A stretch of 64,000 nucleotides of DNA from Aureispira sp. CCB-QB1 (GCF_000724545.1 NZ_JHBV01000031.1:124001-188000); one strand, 5' to 3'; positions 37,487-46,013 are shown, numbered from the stretch's first letter. A program made the numbers and translations. The notes: generated by a model from the sequence alone, not told the origin.

Positions 37487-38848
37487 ATGTCGCAGTTAAC
37501 ATTATTTGCCTCAGAAATTGAAAATAGCCTAAAGTGGCAGATATTTAAATCGACAGACATAGGGCGTCTTTATCAATGTATTCCCCTTGAGGATTTAGCA
37601 CAGTATTTTCCAGCTTTGCCGAAAAAAGGAAAAGATAGAATAATGAATGATCAAGGAGGGATAGCTCTTCAAATATTAAAATCATATCTAAACTTAAGCG
37701 ATGCCAAATTGATAGCTCGGGTGAATACAGATTGGAGCTTACAGTTATTTTGCGGAGTCAATTTCGGTTTACATACTCGGATAAAAGACCAGGATTATGT
37801 TGGTCGATGGCGTCGTTGGTTATCTTCATACATGGATGTTCAAGGCTTACAAGAAATATTGCTAAAACATTGGAAAGAAGATTTATCAGACCAGCAATCT
37901 TGTCTAATGGATGCGACTTGTTATGAGAGCCATGTTCGTTTTCCAACCGATGCTAAATTGCTATGGGAATGCTGTGAATGGGTGTTTGAGACAATGTTTA
38001 GCATATGTAAAGATCATCGTATCAGAAAGCCTCGTTCAAAATATAAGGATAAAAAACAAGGATATAGCGCCTATTCCAGAAGGCGGAAAAAAGGCTATAA
38101 AAAGACCCAAAAGATCAAGAAACAATTGTTGTATCTATTAGAGAAAGGCTTGTGGCAACTGACTGAAATTATAGTTCAATGTAGCCCTGAAATCGCCCAG
38201 AAGGAAAAATTCCAAATGCGATTAGGTGTGATTTATAAGGTACTAGAGCAACAACAGGAGATTTATGAAAAGGGGGAAACAGCTGGAGCAGATAGAATTA
38301 TCTCTTTAGCCAAACCCTACCTTCGCCCTATCGTTCGAGGAAAAGAAACCAAACGAGTAGAGTTTGGAGTAAAAGCCCATATGTTTGAAATAGGCGGGCT
38401 TTGTCTGATTGAGCATTTATCATTCAATGCGTTTAATGAATCAACAAGATTGAAGTCCACCGTTCGTCTCCACCAACAATATATTCGCAAGAAGGTAAAA
38501 ATGTTAGGTGCAGATAAAATATATGCCACAAGAGAAAATCGGCGCTGGTGCAAAGCCAATGGCATTATTACTAACTTTGTTCCATTGGGACGCCCCAAGA
38601 AGCAAGAAAAAAACGCTGTCCAATCTGTCGCTCGAAAAGCATTAGATAAAGAAAGGTCTACGGTTTTGGAAGGCGCTTTTGGGAATCAAAAGATGCATTA
38701 CAGTTTGGGTAGAGTTCGAGCCAAAACAGCAAAAACGGAAATACTGTGGATTGCTTTTGGCGTTTGGACTGCCGCAGCTATGAAAATCGCTCGTATAAGG
38801 GAGAATAAAGCTGCGCCGCCTCAAAATAGCACTCCAAAAGCAGCTTAA
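37487..38848 (+). CDS. IS4/IS5-superfamily DDE transposase
   Basis: 453 residues from the ATG at 37487; an in-frame TTG 24 bp upstream is also possible. The three catalytic blocks of a DDE transposase are visible: CLMDATCYES (first Asp), MLGADKIYATRENRRW (second Asp) and TVLEGAFGNQKMHYSLGRVRAKT (Glu, with the Y-(2)-R-(3)-K-like signature). The N-terminal region (GGIALQILKSYLNLSDAKLIARVN...QLFCGVNFG..TRIKDQD) is the DUF772-like DNA-binding half. A Lys/Arg-rich insertion lies between the first and second blocks. The frame is intact, so the element may be functional. I could not define terminal inverted repeats; a short pair ATTACCCCA...TGGGGTAAT flanks 37421-37452 just upstream. It sits between the two BNR paralogues. 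Confidence 0.85.
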   Translation: MSQLTLFASEIENSLKWQIFKSTDIGRLYQCIPLEDLAQYFPALPKKGKDRIMNDQGGIALQILKSYLNLSDAKLIARVNTDWSLQLFCGVNFGLHTRIKDQDYVGRWRRWLSSYMDVQGLQEILLKHWKEDLSDQQSCLMDATCYESHVRFPTDAKLLWECCEWVFETMFSICKDHRIRKPRSKYKDKKQGYSAYSRRRKKGYKKTQKIKKQLLYLLEKGLWQLTEIIVQCSPEIAQKEKFQMRLGVIYKVLEQQQEIYEKGETAGADRIISLAKPYLRPIVRGKETKRVEFGVKAHMFEIGGLCLIEHLSFNAFNESTRLKSTVRLHQQYIRKKVKMLGADKIYATRENRRWCKANGIITNFVPLGRPKKQEKNAVQSVARKALDKERSTVLEGAFGNQKMHYSLGRVRAKTAKTEILWIAFGVWTAAAMKIARIRENKAAPPQNSTPKAA

Positions 38849-38968
38849 TCAAGTCGCATACCCATTGCACTGTGGGATTACTATGCCTTGACTTGAATGA
38901 ATTGCTCTTTTTTAGCTAAAAATATTGGAAGTATGTCATAAAAGGCGAAAGAGATTACAAAATCTAAA

Positions 38969-39001
38969 AAGCTCCCTCCAAATATTATTTGGAAAGAGCT
39001 T
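38969..39001. terminator. Hairpin downstream of the transposase gene
   Basis: AAGCTC (38969-38974) with GAGCTT (38996-39001) and TCCAAAT (38977-38983) with ATTTGGA (38987-38993) form a two-part stem. It is preceded by AAAAA and followed by CTTC; it could terminate transcription in either direction. Confidence 0.5.
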
Positions 39002-39031
39002 CTTCGACCTTTAGTGCAGGGAATGCCTAGC

Positions 39032-39272
39032 TATGGGGTTTGAATCAAGAATCCTTTGTGGAGTATTATTTACTACGCTCAAGAGGGCGTAAGTTTAGTT
39101 GCGCTACTTCATCGTTTGGCTGTTTGGTTTTTACAGAAAACTAAATGCTAGCTTTGTATTGGTTTGCTTTGTTAGGTTTTATCTGTTGATTATTAATTTT
39201 TTATGGTGTTAAGTGGTGTAATTTTTATAATCAACTGTATAGTACTCATGAAGTAAAGATTCAAACCCCATA
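39032..39272. repeat. 241-bp element bounded by 15-bp perfect inverted repeats
   Basis: TATGGGGTTTGAATC (39032-39046) is the exact reverse complement of GATTCAAACCCCATA (39258-39272). The interior is non-coding and contains GTTTAGTTGCGCTACTTC (about 39094-39111), similar to the core of the other intergenic repeats. The remainder of 38849-39429 shows no gene. Confidence 0.6.
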
Positions 39273-39429
39273 TTTCTTCTTTTTTAAGGAATGTTTATTA
39301 TCGATTTTATTCCGAACTAAAAATGTTTAAATTCCTTATGAACAGTACAAAATGAATGTTTTAAATATTGTGAAAACCTCCAAAAACTAATATCTTAAAG
39401 ATTGTATACACCACATAAACAGCAATCTT

Positions 39430-42400
39430 ATGAATTATAAGTTATTATTAGGAATTATAATTGGTTACGCATGTAGCCTACAGGCTCAAAATTACAAACA
39501 ATTGATGAACAATATGGATGTCAATTTTTATGATGTTTGTAAAGCGGCAGACAAGTATTATGAAACGCATAGTAAGGGGAAAGGGTCTGGATGGAAAGCC
39601 TATCAGCGCTGGAGAGCATGGAACGAAGATCGTTATTATCCTTCAGGCGATCGAAAAAATATAGATCCTTTCTTTCTGAAACATGCTTATCAAGATTTTT
39701 TAAGTAACAATCCTCAGCCCGAAAATTTATATCCAATGGGATGGAATGATTTAGGTCCCTATGATGCCAATAACATTACGACGCATTATTCACCAGGAAT
39801 TGGTCGTGTAGAGTGCTTTTATGTTAATCCTAATCAGACACAACAAATGTACATGGGATCTAGAAGTGGAGGATTTTGGAGAACAGGAGATGGCGGTGCT
39901 ACTTGGCAAAATACAACTGATTTTTTAGTAGCTTCTGGGGTAAATACAATGGATGCTTCACCTACAAATGCCGATTCTATTTTAATTAATATTAGAAATG
40001 CTTCCAATGGTTCTTCGCATGGAATTTTTCAATCAGGAGATGGTGGAGCAACGTGGGCATTGACGGCTTTTAATCCCACAAATTTGAGTTGGGGAGGCTT
40101 AGGGGATAATGACCAAATTTATAAAATTGCTTATCATCCAACTGTTCCCGATTTAGTGTTTGTGGGAACTTCTAAAGGCTTGTATCGTTCAACAGATAAT
40201 CTACAAACATGGACGCAATTGTTACCCAATACCGACATTACGGATATTGAATTTCATCCCAATAGTGCTAATATTATTTACTTATACGATACGTATTACT
40301 GGGGAACCAATCAATCTGTAATCCTACGATCAACAGATTTGGGATTAACGTTTACACCTTCTGCTACAATTGCAGGAAATAATGATGCTGAAGGAATTAT
40401 TGCTGTGACACCAGTCTGTCCCAATTGTGTTTATTTTGCTTCTGATAATGGTGTTTGGCGTTCGGATGATGCAGGACAAAACTTTACTTTTTTAACCAAT
40501 CCCCCTTCTAGCTGTGATGGCTTTGCGGTTTCAGATGTGGATTCTTTGCACTTGTACTATGGTTATTTGGATACTTATGCTAGTTCAGATGGAGGTTATA
40601 ATTTTACCCAAGTAACAGATTGGGCCAATAGTGCGCCCGACACAACCTATGTACATGCAGATTTGAGGACAGCAGAATGTATCAATGGTGTTTTTTATGC
40701 AGGTACAGATGGCTATTTTTGTAAAAGCCCTGATAATGGGGCATCTTGGTATCGAATGAATGATGGGACAGGTATTCGGGAATTTTATGCCGTAGGGATT
40801 AGTCAGTCCAATTGGAAAGTTCAGATGGCAGGTTCTCAAGATAATGGTACGAGTATCTTGGCTGATACAGGTTGGATTGAGTGGAATGGAGGTGATGGCA
40901 TGGAAGCAATAGTTCAACCTTTAAATGATCAATGGATGATTGGTAGTTGGCAGTTTGGAACTCGCCAACGGACACAAGACGGAGGACAATCTAGAAATGG
41001 TATAGGTTCACCAGAGGGAGGAAATGGAGACTGGCAAGCTCCTTTGATGTTTGACCCTAATTTACAAATGAAAGTCTATCATTGTATGGATAGTTTGTAT
41101 GTTTCCGATGAATTTGGCGATGGATGGTATAGTGTCGGTACACCTAGTTTTAATGGAAATATCAAAATAGGTGTTGTTGCAGAGAACAATTCAAACAATA
41201 TTATCTTGGTTCGAAATGATGCTATAGAGCTATCACAAGATGGAGGGCAGACTTTTTCTAGCATTGCAGCAGGCTTGCCAGGGCATTCTATTACTGATGT
41301 GGCTTTTGACCCTAAAGATGACAATACCATTGTTGTTACCTATAATCGTTATCAAGCAGATAATCAGAAAATATACCTGTCGCATGATATGGGACAAACG
41401 TGGACCAACATTACCTACAACTTAGGTAATATGCCATTGCGTACTGTTGTTATTGATCATACGGATGCTTCTAATATTTATGTTGGGGCAGAGATCGGTG
41501 TCTATTACAAACCGATGAATTCAAATACGTGGGTATTGTATAATCCTAATTTGCCTAATACAACTGTTCGAGATTTAGAAATCCAGTATGGAGCCAATAC
41601 TTTGAGAGCCGCGACATGGGGCAGAGGTTTGTGGGAATATCACTTGGTGGGGCGTCACGATTTTCCAGCGATTTTAACCACAACCATTACGGATCCTCCG
41701 ACTTTAGAAGCCCCAAAAATGGGATCTTTGCAAGATGTTACTTCCGTAATTTCTTATAATAATAATCTGACAAGTGTATACGTCAAATGGTCGGCGAACA
41801 ACCCTACTTTCGACAGTACCATATTGATGACAAATATTGTCGATAGTACTTGGAAAACGGCTACTCCATTGCCCATTTATCCTACTGGAACAAAGCTTTA
41901 TTTTAAAGTGTATGCGGTAGGATCAAATGGAGATACAACGGAAACGTATAAGTTTATGTATACGGTTCGACCTTTGGAATATTGCTATTCCGAAGGAAAT
42001 ATGGCCTACGGAACAGGCATTACATTGGTAGAGTTTGCAGGCATTGCGCGTACTTCTGGAAAAACACAACCTTATACAGATTATACCTTAACAGACTCAG
42101 CACGTGTTATGGTGTCCAATAGTTATAACCTGAGAAATAATTTGAATACAGATGGTAATTATGCCATTTATTCTAAAGTTTGGATTGATTGGAATCAGGA
42201 TTTTGATTTTGATGATGCTGGAGAAGAGTATGATTTGGGATTTGCTCAAAATACAGGTAATGGTGCGACCATCTTATCGCCTTTAACCATTGCAGTTCCT
42301 GCTAATGCCGCTATTGGGAAAACTAGAATGCGGGTAGGTTGTTTGTATAATGCTGCTCCAACAGCTTGTATGACAGGTGGAGATGGAGAGGTTGAAGATT

Positions 42401-42684
42401 ATACGATTATTGTAGAACCGATTGGTCTGGATGTAAAAACGACGATTGCGACACCTGTTCAAATTTATCCAAATCCAACAACAGGAATATTTAGGGTAGA
42501 TCTAGGGGGGACTTATGATGCTGTTAAAATAGAAATAATGGATGTGGCAGGAAAAATAGTAACACAAGAACTATTTGAGCAAACTCAAGTAATGGATTTG
42601 AAGTTGGGAGCAGCAGCAGGAGTTTATGTCATCAAAATATATGCGGATAACACGGTGGGAACCTATAAGATTATTAAAAAATAA
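39430..42684 (+). CDS. BNR/sortilin-like repeat protein with GEVED domain and T9SS type A tail, paralogue 2
   Basis: 1,084 residues, colinear with the gene at 34076-37333 from the signal peptide to the end. It has the same N-terminal region (NNMDVNFYDVCKAADKYYETHSKGKGSGWKA), the same Asp-box propeller (FQSGDGGATW, YRSTDNLQTW, WRSDDAGQNF, KSPDNGASW, LSQDGGQTF, LSHDMGQTW), GEVED domain (VWIDWNQDFDFDDAGEEY...GEVEDYTIIV) and sorting tail (IYPNPTTGIFRV). Protein identity is high throughout. One segment of about 100 residues (TDPPTLEAPKMGS to RPLEYC) is identical in both, and its DNA (41686-41984) differs at only five silent positions, while flanking DNA diverges much more. This points to recent gene conversion. 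It is monocistronic; the DJ-1-like gene starts 51 bp later. Confidence 0.88.
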   Translation: MNYKLLLGIIIGYACSLQAQNYKQLMNNMDVNFYDVCKAADKYYETHSKGKGSGWKAYQRWRAWNEDRYYPSGDRKNIDPFFLKHAYQDFLSNNPQPENLYPMGWNDLGPYDANNITTHYSPGIGRVECFYVNPNQTQQMYMGSRSGGFWRTGDGGATWQNTTDFLVASGVNTMDASPTNADSILINIRNASNGSSHGIFQSGDGGATWALTAFNPTNLSWGGLGDNDQIYKIAYHPTVPDLVFVGTSKGLYRSTDNLQTWTQLLPNTDITDIEFHPNSANIIYLYDTYYWGTNQSVILRSTDLGLTFTPSATIAGNNDAEGIIAVTPVCPNCVYFASDNGVWRSDDAGQNFTFLTNPPSSCDGFAVSDVDSLHLYYGYLDTYASSDGGYNFTQVTDWANSAPDTTYVHADLRTAECINGVFYAGTDGYFCKSPDNGASWYRMNDGTGIREFYAVGISQSNWKVQMAGSQDNGTSILADTGWIEWNGGDGMEAIVQPLNDQWMIGSWQFGTRQRTQDGGQSRNGIGSPEGGNGDWQAPLMFDPNLQMKVYHCMDSLYVSDEFGDGWYSVGTPSFNGNIKIGVVAENNSNNIILVRNDAIELSQDGGQTFSSIAAGLPGHSITDVAFDPKDDNTIVVTYNRYQADNQKIYLSHDMGQTWTNITYNLGNMPLRTVVIDHTDASNIYVGAEIGVYYKPMNSNTWVLYNPNLPNTTVRDLEIQYGANTLRAATWGRGLWEYHLVGRHDFPAILTTTITDPPTLEAPKMGSLQDVTSVISYNNNLTSVYVKWSANNPTFDSTILMTNIVDSTWKTATPLPIYPTGTKLYFKVYAVGSNGDTTETYKFMYTVRPLEYCYSEGNMAYGTGITLVEFAGIARTSGKTQPYTDYTLTDSARVMVSNSYNLRNNLNTDGNYAIYSKVWIDWNQDFDFDDAGEEYDLGFAQNTGNGATILSPLTIAVPANAAIGKTRMRVGCLYNAAPTACMTGGDGEVEDYTIIVEPIGLDVKTTIATPVQIYPNPTTGIFRVDLGGTYDAVKIEIMDVAGKIVTQELFEQTQVMDLKLGAAAGVYVIKIYADNTVGTYKIIKK
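41686..41984 (+). repeat. Gene-conversion tract, copy in BNR paralogue 2
   Basis: Partner of 36335-36633, at a constant offset of 5,351 bp. The limits are the first and last bases of the near-identical run. Confidence 0.85.
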
Positions 42685-42735
42685 TGCTTACCGAAGGATC
42701 AAATTTGAGTTAAAGAAAAGGATTAAAAGCATAGT

Positions 42736-43503
42736 ATGAGAATTAGCCTATTCATTTTGACAACAACGATTATACTAGGGAGTTGTCAAAGCGCTCCAAA
42801 AGAAAGTACAGAAATGCCTGTAAAAGGGGAAAGTATATTAAAGCAACAACGATTGATACACCCCAATCTAAAGCAAGGGCGATACAATGTTGCTTTTTTA
42901 ATTATGGATGGGGTTTACAATACAGAGTTGACAGCACCTTTTGACATCTTTCAACACACTATTTTTAGAGATAGTATCCAAGCAATGAATGTATTTACCG
43001 TTGCCAATAAGGCGGATTATGTTAGAACATTTGAGGGAATCCACATTGTTCCAGATTTTAATTATTTAGAGGATAGTTTGCCAACAATAGATATTTTGGT
43101 AGTGCCTAGTGCTGAACATCATTTGGATAGTGATTTAAACGATCAAAAAATGTTGGCTTTTGTGCGTGAAACGTCCAAGAAGGCTATGTATGTTATGTCT
43201 CATTGTGATGGAGCATTTGTTCTAGCCAAGAGTGGTATATTGGAGGGGCGAGCATCCACAACATTTCCAGCAGATATAGCTGCTTATCGCCAAATGTTTC
43301 CTAATTTAACCATCCACGAAGATGTTTTATTTGTGCATGATGGTAAATTTATTACCTCAGCTGGTGGAGCAAAATCTTTTGAAGCTTCTCTCTATCTTTG
43401 TGAATTGTTGTATGGAAAAAAAGTAGCCGATCAACTGGCAAAAGGATTGGTTATTGATTGGAATTTGAATGGTTTGAAATATTTGAATGTAGCCGAAGAG
43501 TAA
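42736..43503 (+). CDS. DJ-1/PfpI-family lipoprotein
   Basis: 255 residues. The lipobox ILGSC gives a lipid-modified Cys17, so this member is exported, unlike cytoplasmic DJ-1 proteins. The fold starts at YNVAFLIMDGVYNTELTAPFDIFQ (the GATase1-like strand with the conserved Glu). The nucleophile elbow is VMSHCDGAFVLAKSGILEGRASTTFP (Cys157), followed by VHDGKFITSAGGAKSFEASLYL. This pattern is closest to the DJ-1 domains of AraC-type regulators (GlxA) and isonitrile-hydratase-like proteins, but there is no helix-turn-helix domain. The activity is unknown. Its stop overlaps the truC start (TAATG), indicating translational coupling. Confidence 0.85.
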   Translation: MRISLFILTTTIILGSCQSAPKESTEMPVKGESILKQQRLIHPNLKQGRYNVAFLIMDGVYNTELTAPFDIFQHTIFRDSIQAMNVFTVANKADYVRTFEGIHIVPDFNYLEDSLPTIDILVVPSAEHHLDSDLNDQKMLAFVRETSKKAMYVMSHCDGAFVLAKSGILEGRASTTFPADIAAYRQMFPNLTIHEDVLFVHDGKFITSAGGAKSFEASLYLCELLYGKKVADQLAKGLVIDWNLNGLKYLNVAEE

Positions 43504-44192
43504 TGACCAAAAAATTAGAAATATTATACCAAGATAATTGTATGGTTGTTATCAATAAGCCAAATGGTTTGTTGGTGCATCGCAGTGCAATAGCTAATGA
43601 CGCAGAAGAGTTTGCCTTGCAATTATTACGAGATCAAATTGGGCAATTTGTCTACCCAGTACATCGTTTGGATCGAAAAACTTCAGGCGTATTAATTTTT
43701 GGTTTGGATAAGGAAAGTACTCGGTTATTGCAACAAGAAATAGAACACCAGCAAACTAAAAAAGAGTATTATGCTATTGTTCGAGGCTATTTCCCTGAAG
43801 AAATGGTGGTCGATTATGCTTTGAAAAACGATAGGGGAAAAATACAGGAGGCAGTGACAGAGTTTAAATGCTTAAAAAGGACAGAACTAAATATTCCTTT
43901 TGGCAAACATTCAACTTCTCGTTATTCACTCATTGCCGCTTATCCAAAGACAGGACGAATGCATCAAATTAGAAAACATTGCAACCATTTGAGACATCCA
44001 ATTGTTGGAGATAGACCGCATGGTTGCAACAAGCAGAATCGTTTGTTTAAAGAAAAATGGGACATGATAACTATGTTGCTTCATGCCAAAAAAATAGAAC
44101 TTCAGCACCCTGTAACTAGACAAAAATTGACAATCCAAGCCACGTTTCCCAAAGAGTTTTTACGGATGCAAGAGGTGTTGTTATTGGAATAA
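43503..44192 (+). CDS. truC: tRNA pseudouridine(65) synthase TruC-like
   Basis: 229 residues from the ATG at 43503, which shares one base with the stop of the preceding gene. RluA-fold pseudouridine synthase: ILYQDNCMVVINKPNGLLVHRS at the start, and the catalytic block YPVHRLDRKTSGVLIF with Asp57. Then KEYYAIVRGYFPEE, YPKTGRMHQIRKHCNHLRHPIVGD and the TruC-typical GDRPHGCNKQNRLF follow, which distinguishes TruC from RluC/RluD. Lack of an S4 domain also fits TruC. It should isomerise U65 in tRNA. It is co-transcribed with the DJ-1 lipoprotein upstream. Confidence 0.9.
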   Translation: MTKKLEILYQDNCMVVINKPNGLLVHRSAIANDAEEFALQLLRDQIGQFVYPVHRLDRKTSGVLIFGLDKESTRLLQQEIEHQQTKKEYYAIVRGYFPEEMVVDYALKNDRGKIQEAVTEFKCLKRTELNIPFGKHSTSRYSLIAAYPKTGRMHQIRKHCNHLRHPIVGDRPHGCNKQNRLFKEKWDMITMLLHAKKIELQHPVTRQKLTIQATFPKEFLRMQEVLLLE

Positions 44193-44259
44193 TTAATTGT
44201 ACACTCAATACTAGTTAGTTGTACTATTGCTAATTTAAATTTATCTAATAAAAATAACT

Positions 44260-44697
44260 ATGGCTTCTAATCAATACGCTGTAAAAGTAACAATCGGGCA
44301 AAATGGTCTTACATCAGATATCGACATTAACCAGCATCATCTTAAAGCAGATGAACCACAATCAGTTGGCGGAAATAACGAGGGACCTACTCCTTATGAG
44401 TTGTTGTTGTCTAGCCTTGGCGCTTGTACTGCTATGACGCTAAAAATGTATGCTTCTAGAAAAGAATGGGAATTAAAGGAAGTAGTGGTTGAGTTGAGTC
44501 ATTCTAAGGATTATCACCAAGATTGCATAGATTGTGAGAAATCTTCTGCAAAAGTAGATATCATAGATCGACGCATTCATATAACAGGCGATTTGGATGA
44601 AAAACAAATCGAACGCTTGATGAAAATAGCAGACAAATGCCCTGTGCATAAAACATTAACAAGTGATACTATCATTAAAACAACATTAGCAAAATGA
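44260..44697 (+). CDS. OsmC/Ohr-family peroxide-detoxification protein
   Basis: 145 residues with the family's two redox cysteines, Cys56 in [17 protein letters not shown] and Cys127 in [11 protein letters not shown]. The start ([30 protein letters not shown]...[20 protein letters not shown]) is standard for the OsmC-like branch. These proteins reduce organic hydroperoxides in the cytoplasm. The stop overlaps the start of the next gene by 4 bp (ATGA), so they are coupled. The neighbouring thioredoxin-like and MarR genes on the other strand also suggest a redox setting, which is inference. Confidence 0.92.
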   Translation: MASNQYAVKVTIGQNGLTSDIDINQHHLKADEPQSVGGNNEGPTPYELLLSSLGACTAMTLKMYASRKEWELKEVVVELSHSKDYHQDCIDCEKSSAKVDIIDRRIHITGDLDEKQIERLMKIADKCPVHKTLTSDTIIKTTLAK

Positions 44698-45071
44698 AAC
44701 AATTGATCTGGATACTAGTCCTATTTTTTTTAGGAGCTTGTAACAACAACAGCCAAGAGGCGAAGTCATTGATTGGCAAATGGAAAATATATAAAACAGT
44801 ACTAGATAACAAAGACATTAGCAAAAGTTCAGACCCTTCTAATGAGAATGGAATTGAATTTAAAGCAGATGGTCAATATGTTGGCTTTGGAAATCCTGGA
44901 CATCAAGGCGCTGGTACATACGAATTAAAAGATAATGTGGTTATCTTTAAAAGTGAGTTAACTCCAGGAAATACAGAAGCAGAAATGACATTAGAACAAG
45001 ATACTTTGCATTTAAAAATGTTAATGGATGGTTCTAAGCCACTATCAATGAGTTTGTATCGAATGGATTAA
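44694..45071 (+). CDS. Small lipocalin-like lipoprotein
   Basis: 125 residues with the lipobox FLGAC (Cys16). The mature domain begins [15 protein letters not shown] and runs as beta strands ([13 protein letters not shown]...[17 protein letters not shown]...[10 protein letters not shown]). This is the pattern of the lipocalin-like domains common in Bacteroidota lipoproteins. Function is unknown. It overlaps OsmC by 4 bp upstream, and its end overlaps the end of the convergent MarR gene by 4 bp (45068-45071), leaving no room for a separate terminator. Confidence 0.75.
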   Translation: MKQLIWILVLFFLGACNNNSQEAKSLIGKWKIYKTVLDNKDISKSSDPSNENGIEFKADGQYVGFGNPGHQGAGTYELKDNVVIFKSELTPGNTEAEMTLEQDTLHLKMLMDGSKPLSMSLYRMD

Positions 45072-45673
45072 GGTTTGACTGTAAAATCGGGACAATCCAA
45101 GCGAATGTCAGTGTTTAGTAATTTTTCATTTAATAAATTGCAAAAATGATCTCCTTCATTTTTTGTATAGAATTGGCAATTGTAACACATTCGTTGCACT
45201 TCCAAAATACCTGTTTTATTCAAACGGAGAATCAAGGTACTAAGGGTATTGAATAAGTGCTCTTGCTCTTGTTCTGGTAAGGCTCCTATTAGTTTATAAA
45301 TAGGCGTCGTAAAATGCTTTGCTTCAGCAATAATTGCTTGACCTGCTGGAGTAATAACGATAGAATAGGCTCTCTTATCTATCGCAGAAGGATGTTTGTC
45401 AATGAGCTCTTTTTTCTTTAATACTTTTACGGCATCGCTAATGGTAGGTTTGGAAACATTAAATTCTTTGGCAAGGTAACTGACATTACACAAATCTTCA
45501 GCATGATACTCTACAAACATTAAAATTTGAATTTGAATGGGGCTAAGACCAATGACCTTAGAATGTTGCCATAGCAATAGCCTGAATACTTCAGAAACAC
45601 GTTCTAGCCCAGCTACAATTTTACTTGTAAAGTCATTGTTTTGAGTCGATAAATCAAATGCACTATTTTTCAT
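45068..45673 (-). CDS. MarR-family transcriptional regulator with cysteine-rich C-terminal extension
   Basis: 201 residues. The MarR winged helix occupies about residues 20-140: IQIQILMFVEYHAEDLCNVSYLAKEFNVSKPTISDAVKVLKKKELI is the recognition region, and DKRAYSIVITPAG is the wing. After a dimerisation helix comes an extension with Cys163-x-x-Cys166, His176, Cys178 and Cys194 (MCYNCQFY, DHFCNLL, RLDCPDF). This could bind a metal or act as a thiol switch. The gene is preceded by a copy of the palindrome TTAGTAATCCTAA (45716) and a 9-bp-stem hairpin (45687-45711). The same palindrome precedes two neighbouring transcription units, so autoregulation plus control of those units is likely. Confidence 0.88.
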   Translation of the reverse strand: MKNSAFDLSTQNNDFTSKIVAGLERVSEVFRLLLWQHSKVIGLSPIQIQILMFVEYHAEDLCNVSYLAKEFNVSKPTISDAVKVLKKKELIDKHPSAIDKRAYSIVITPAGQAIIAEAKHFTTPIYKLIGALPEQEQEHLFNTLSTLILRLNKTGILEVQRMCYNCQFYTKNEGDHFCNLLNEKLLNTDIRLDCPDFTVKP

Positions 45674-45686
45674 AAAATTAAAGATT

Positions 45687-45711
45687 GCCTGTAAGATATT
45701 TTCTTACAGGC
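45687..45711 (-). promoter_or_regulatory. Hairpin in the leader of the MarR gene
   Basis: GCCTGTAAG (45687-45695) and CTTACAGGC (45703-45711) are perfectly complementary with a 7-nt loop. It lies between the palindromic operator and the MarR ATG. It could be a second operator or an attenuator/terminator of the upstream DUF2024 transcript (on the minus strand it is followed by AATCTTTAATTTT). Confidence 0.6.
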
Positions 45712-45715
45712 TAAG

Positions 45716-45734
45716 TTAGTAATCCTAATTATAT
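45716..45734 (-). promoter_or_regulatory. Operator copy 1 of the MarR palindrome
   Basis: TTAGTAATCCTAATTATAT; the 13-bp core TTAGTAATCCTAA is palindromic at 5 of 6 base pairs. It is 43 bp upstream of the MarR ATG and identical at 17 of 19 positions to the copy at 47050-47068. Confidence 0.7.
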
Positions 45735-45743
45735 AAGTCAAAA

Positions 45744-46007
45744 TTAGGTGCAATTTTCTAACTCAATAATTGTATATCCTTTGGTTTGTATGCCTTGTAC
45801 AATTTCTTGAGTAGCTTCTTCTATATGACAAAAGTTACACCTTTTACTGCTTAAATCTACTGTCTCAAATGTTTTTTGTTTTAAATAATCTTTCCCAAAT
45901 GTTAGGATTTGTTCTTGGTCTGTCAAATCGTTCGGAACCAAAATATCAAAATGCATTACTTTTCCATCTAAACGCTTGACATAGGTATCCCATACGGCAA
46001 CTTTCAT
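45744..46007 (-). CDS. DUF2024-family protein
   Basis: 87 residues. MKVAVWDTYVKR.DGKVMHFDILVP is the conserved start of DUF2024, and the domain continues through ILTFGKDYL to the end. It carries a Cys57-x-x-Cys60-His61 cluster (KRCNFCHIEEA). Function is unknown; no signal peptide, so it is cytoplasmic. It starts 6 bp after the T9SS protein gene, so the two are almost certainly co-transcribed from the operator at 47050, and it lies just ahead of the MarR gene. Confidence 0.88.
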   Translation of the reverse strand: MKVAVWDTYVKRLDGKVMHFDILVPNDLTDQEQILTFGKDYLKQKTFETVDLSSKRCNFCHIEEATQEIVQGIQTKGYTIIELENCT

Positions 46008-46013
46008 AAATTG

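Larger units (their letters stand above)
37340..38960 (+). mobile_element. Insertion sequence carrying the DDE transposase, ends approximate
   Basis: An intact transposase gene lies between paralogous genes. The outer limits given are only the spacer limits, because no matching terminal inverted repeats or target duplication could be established by eye. The left limit is probably to the right of the terminator at 37363-37401, which belongs to the preceding gene. Confidence 0.5.
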
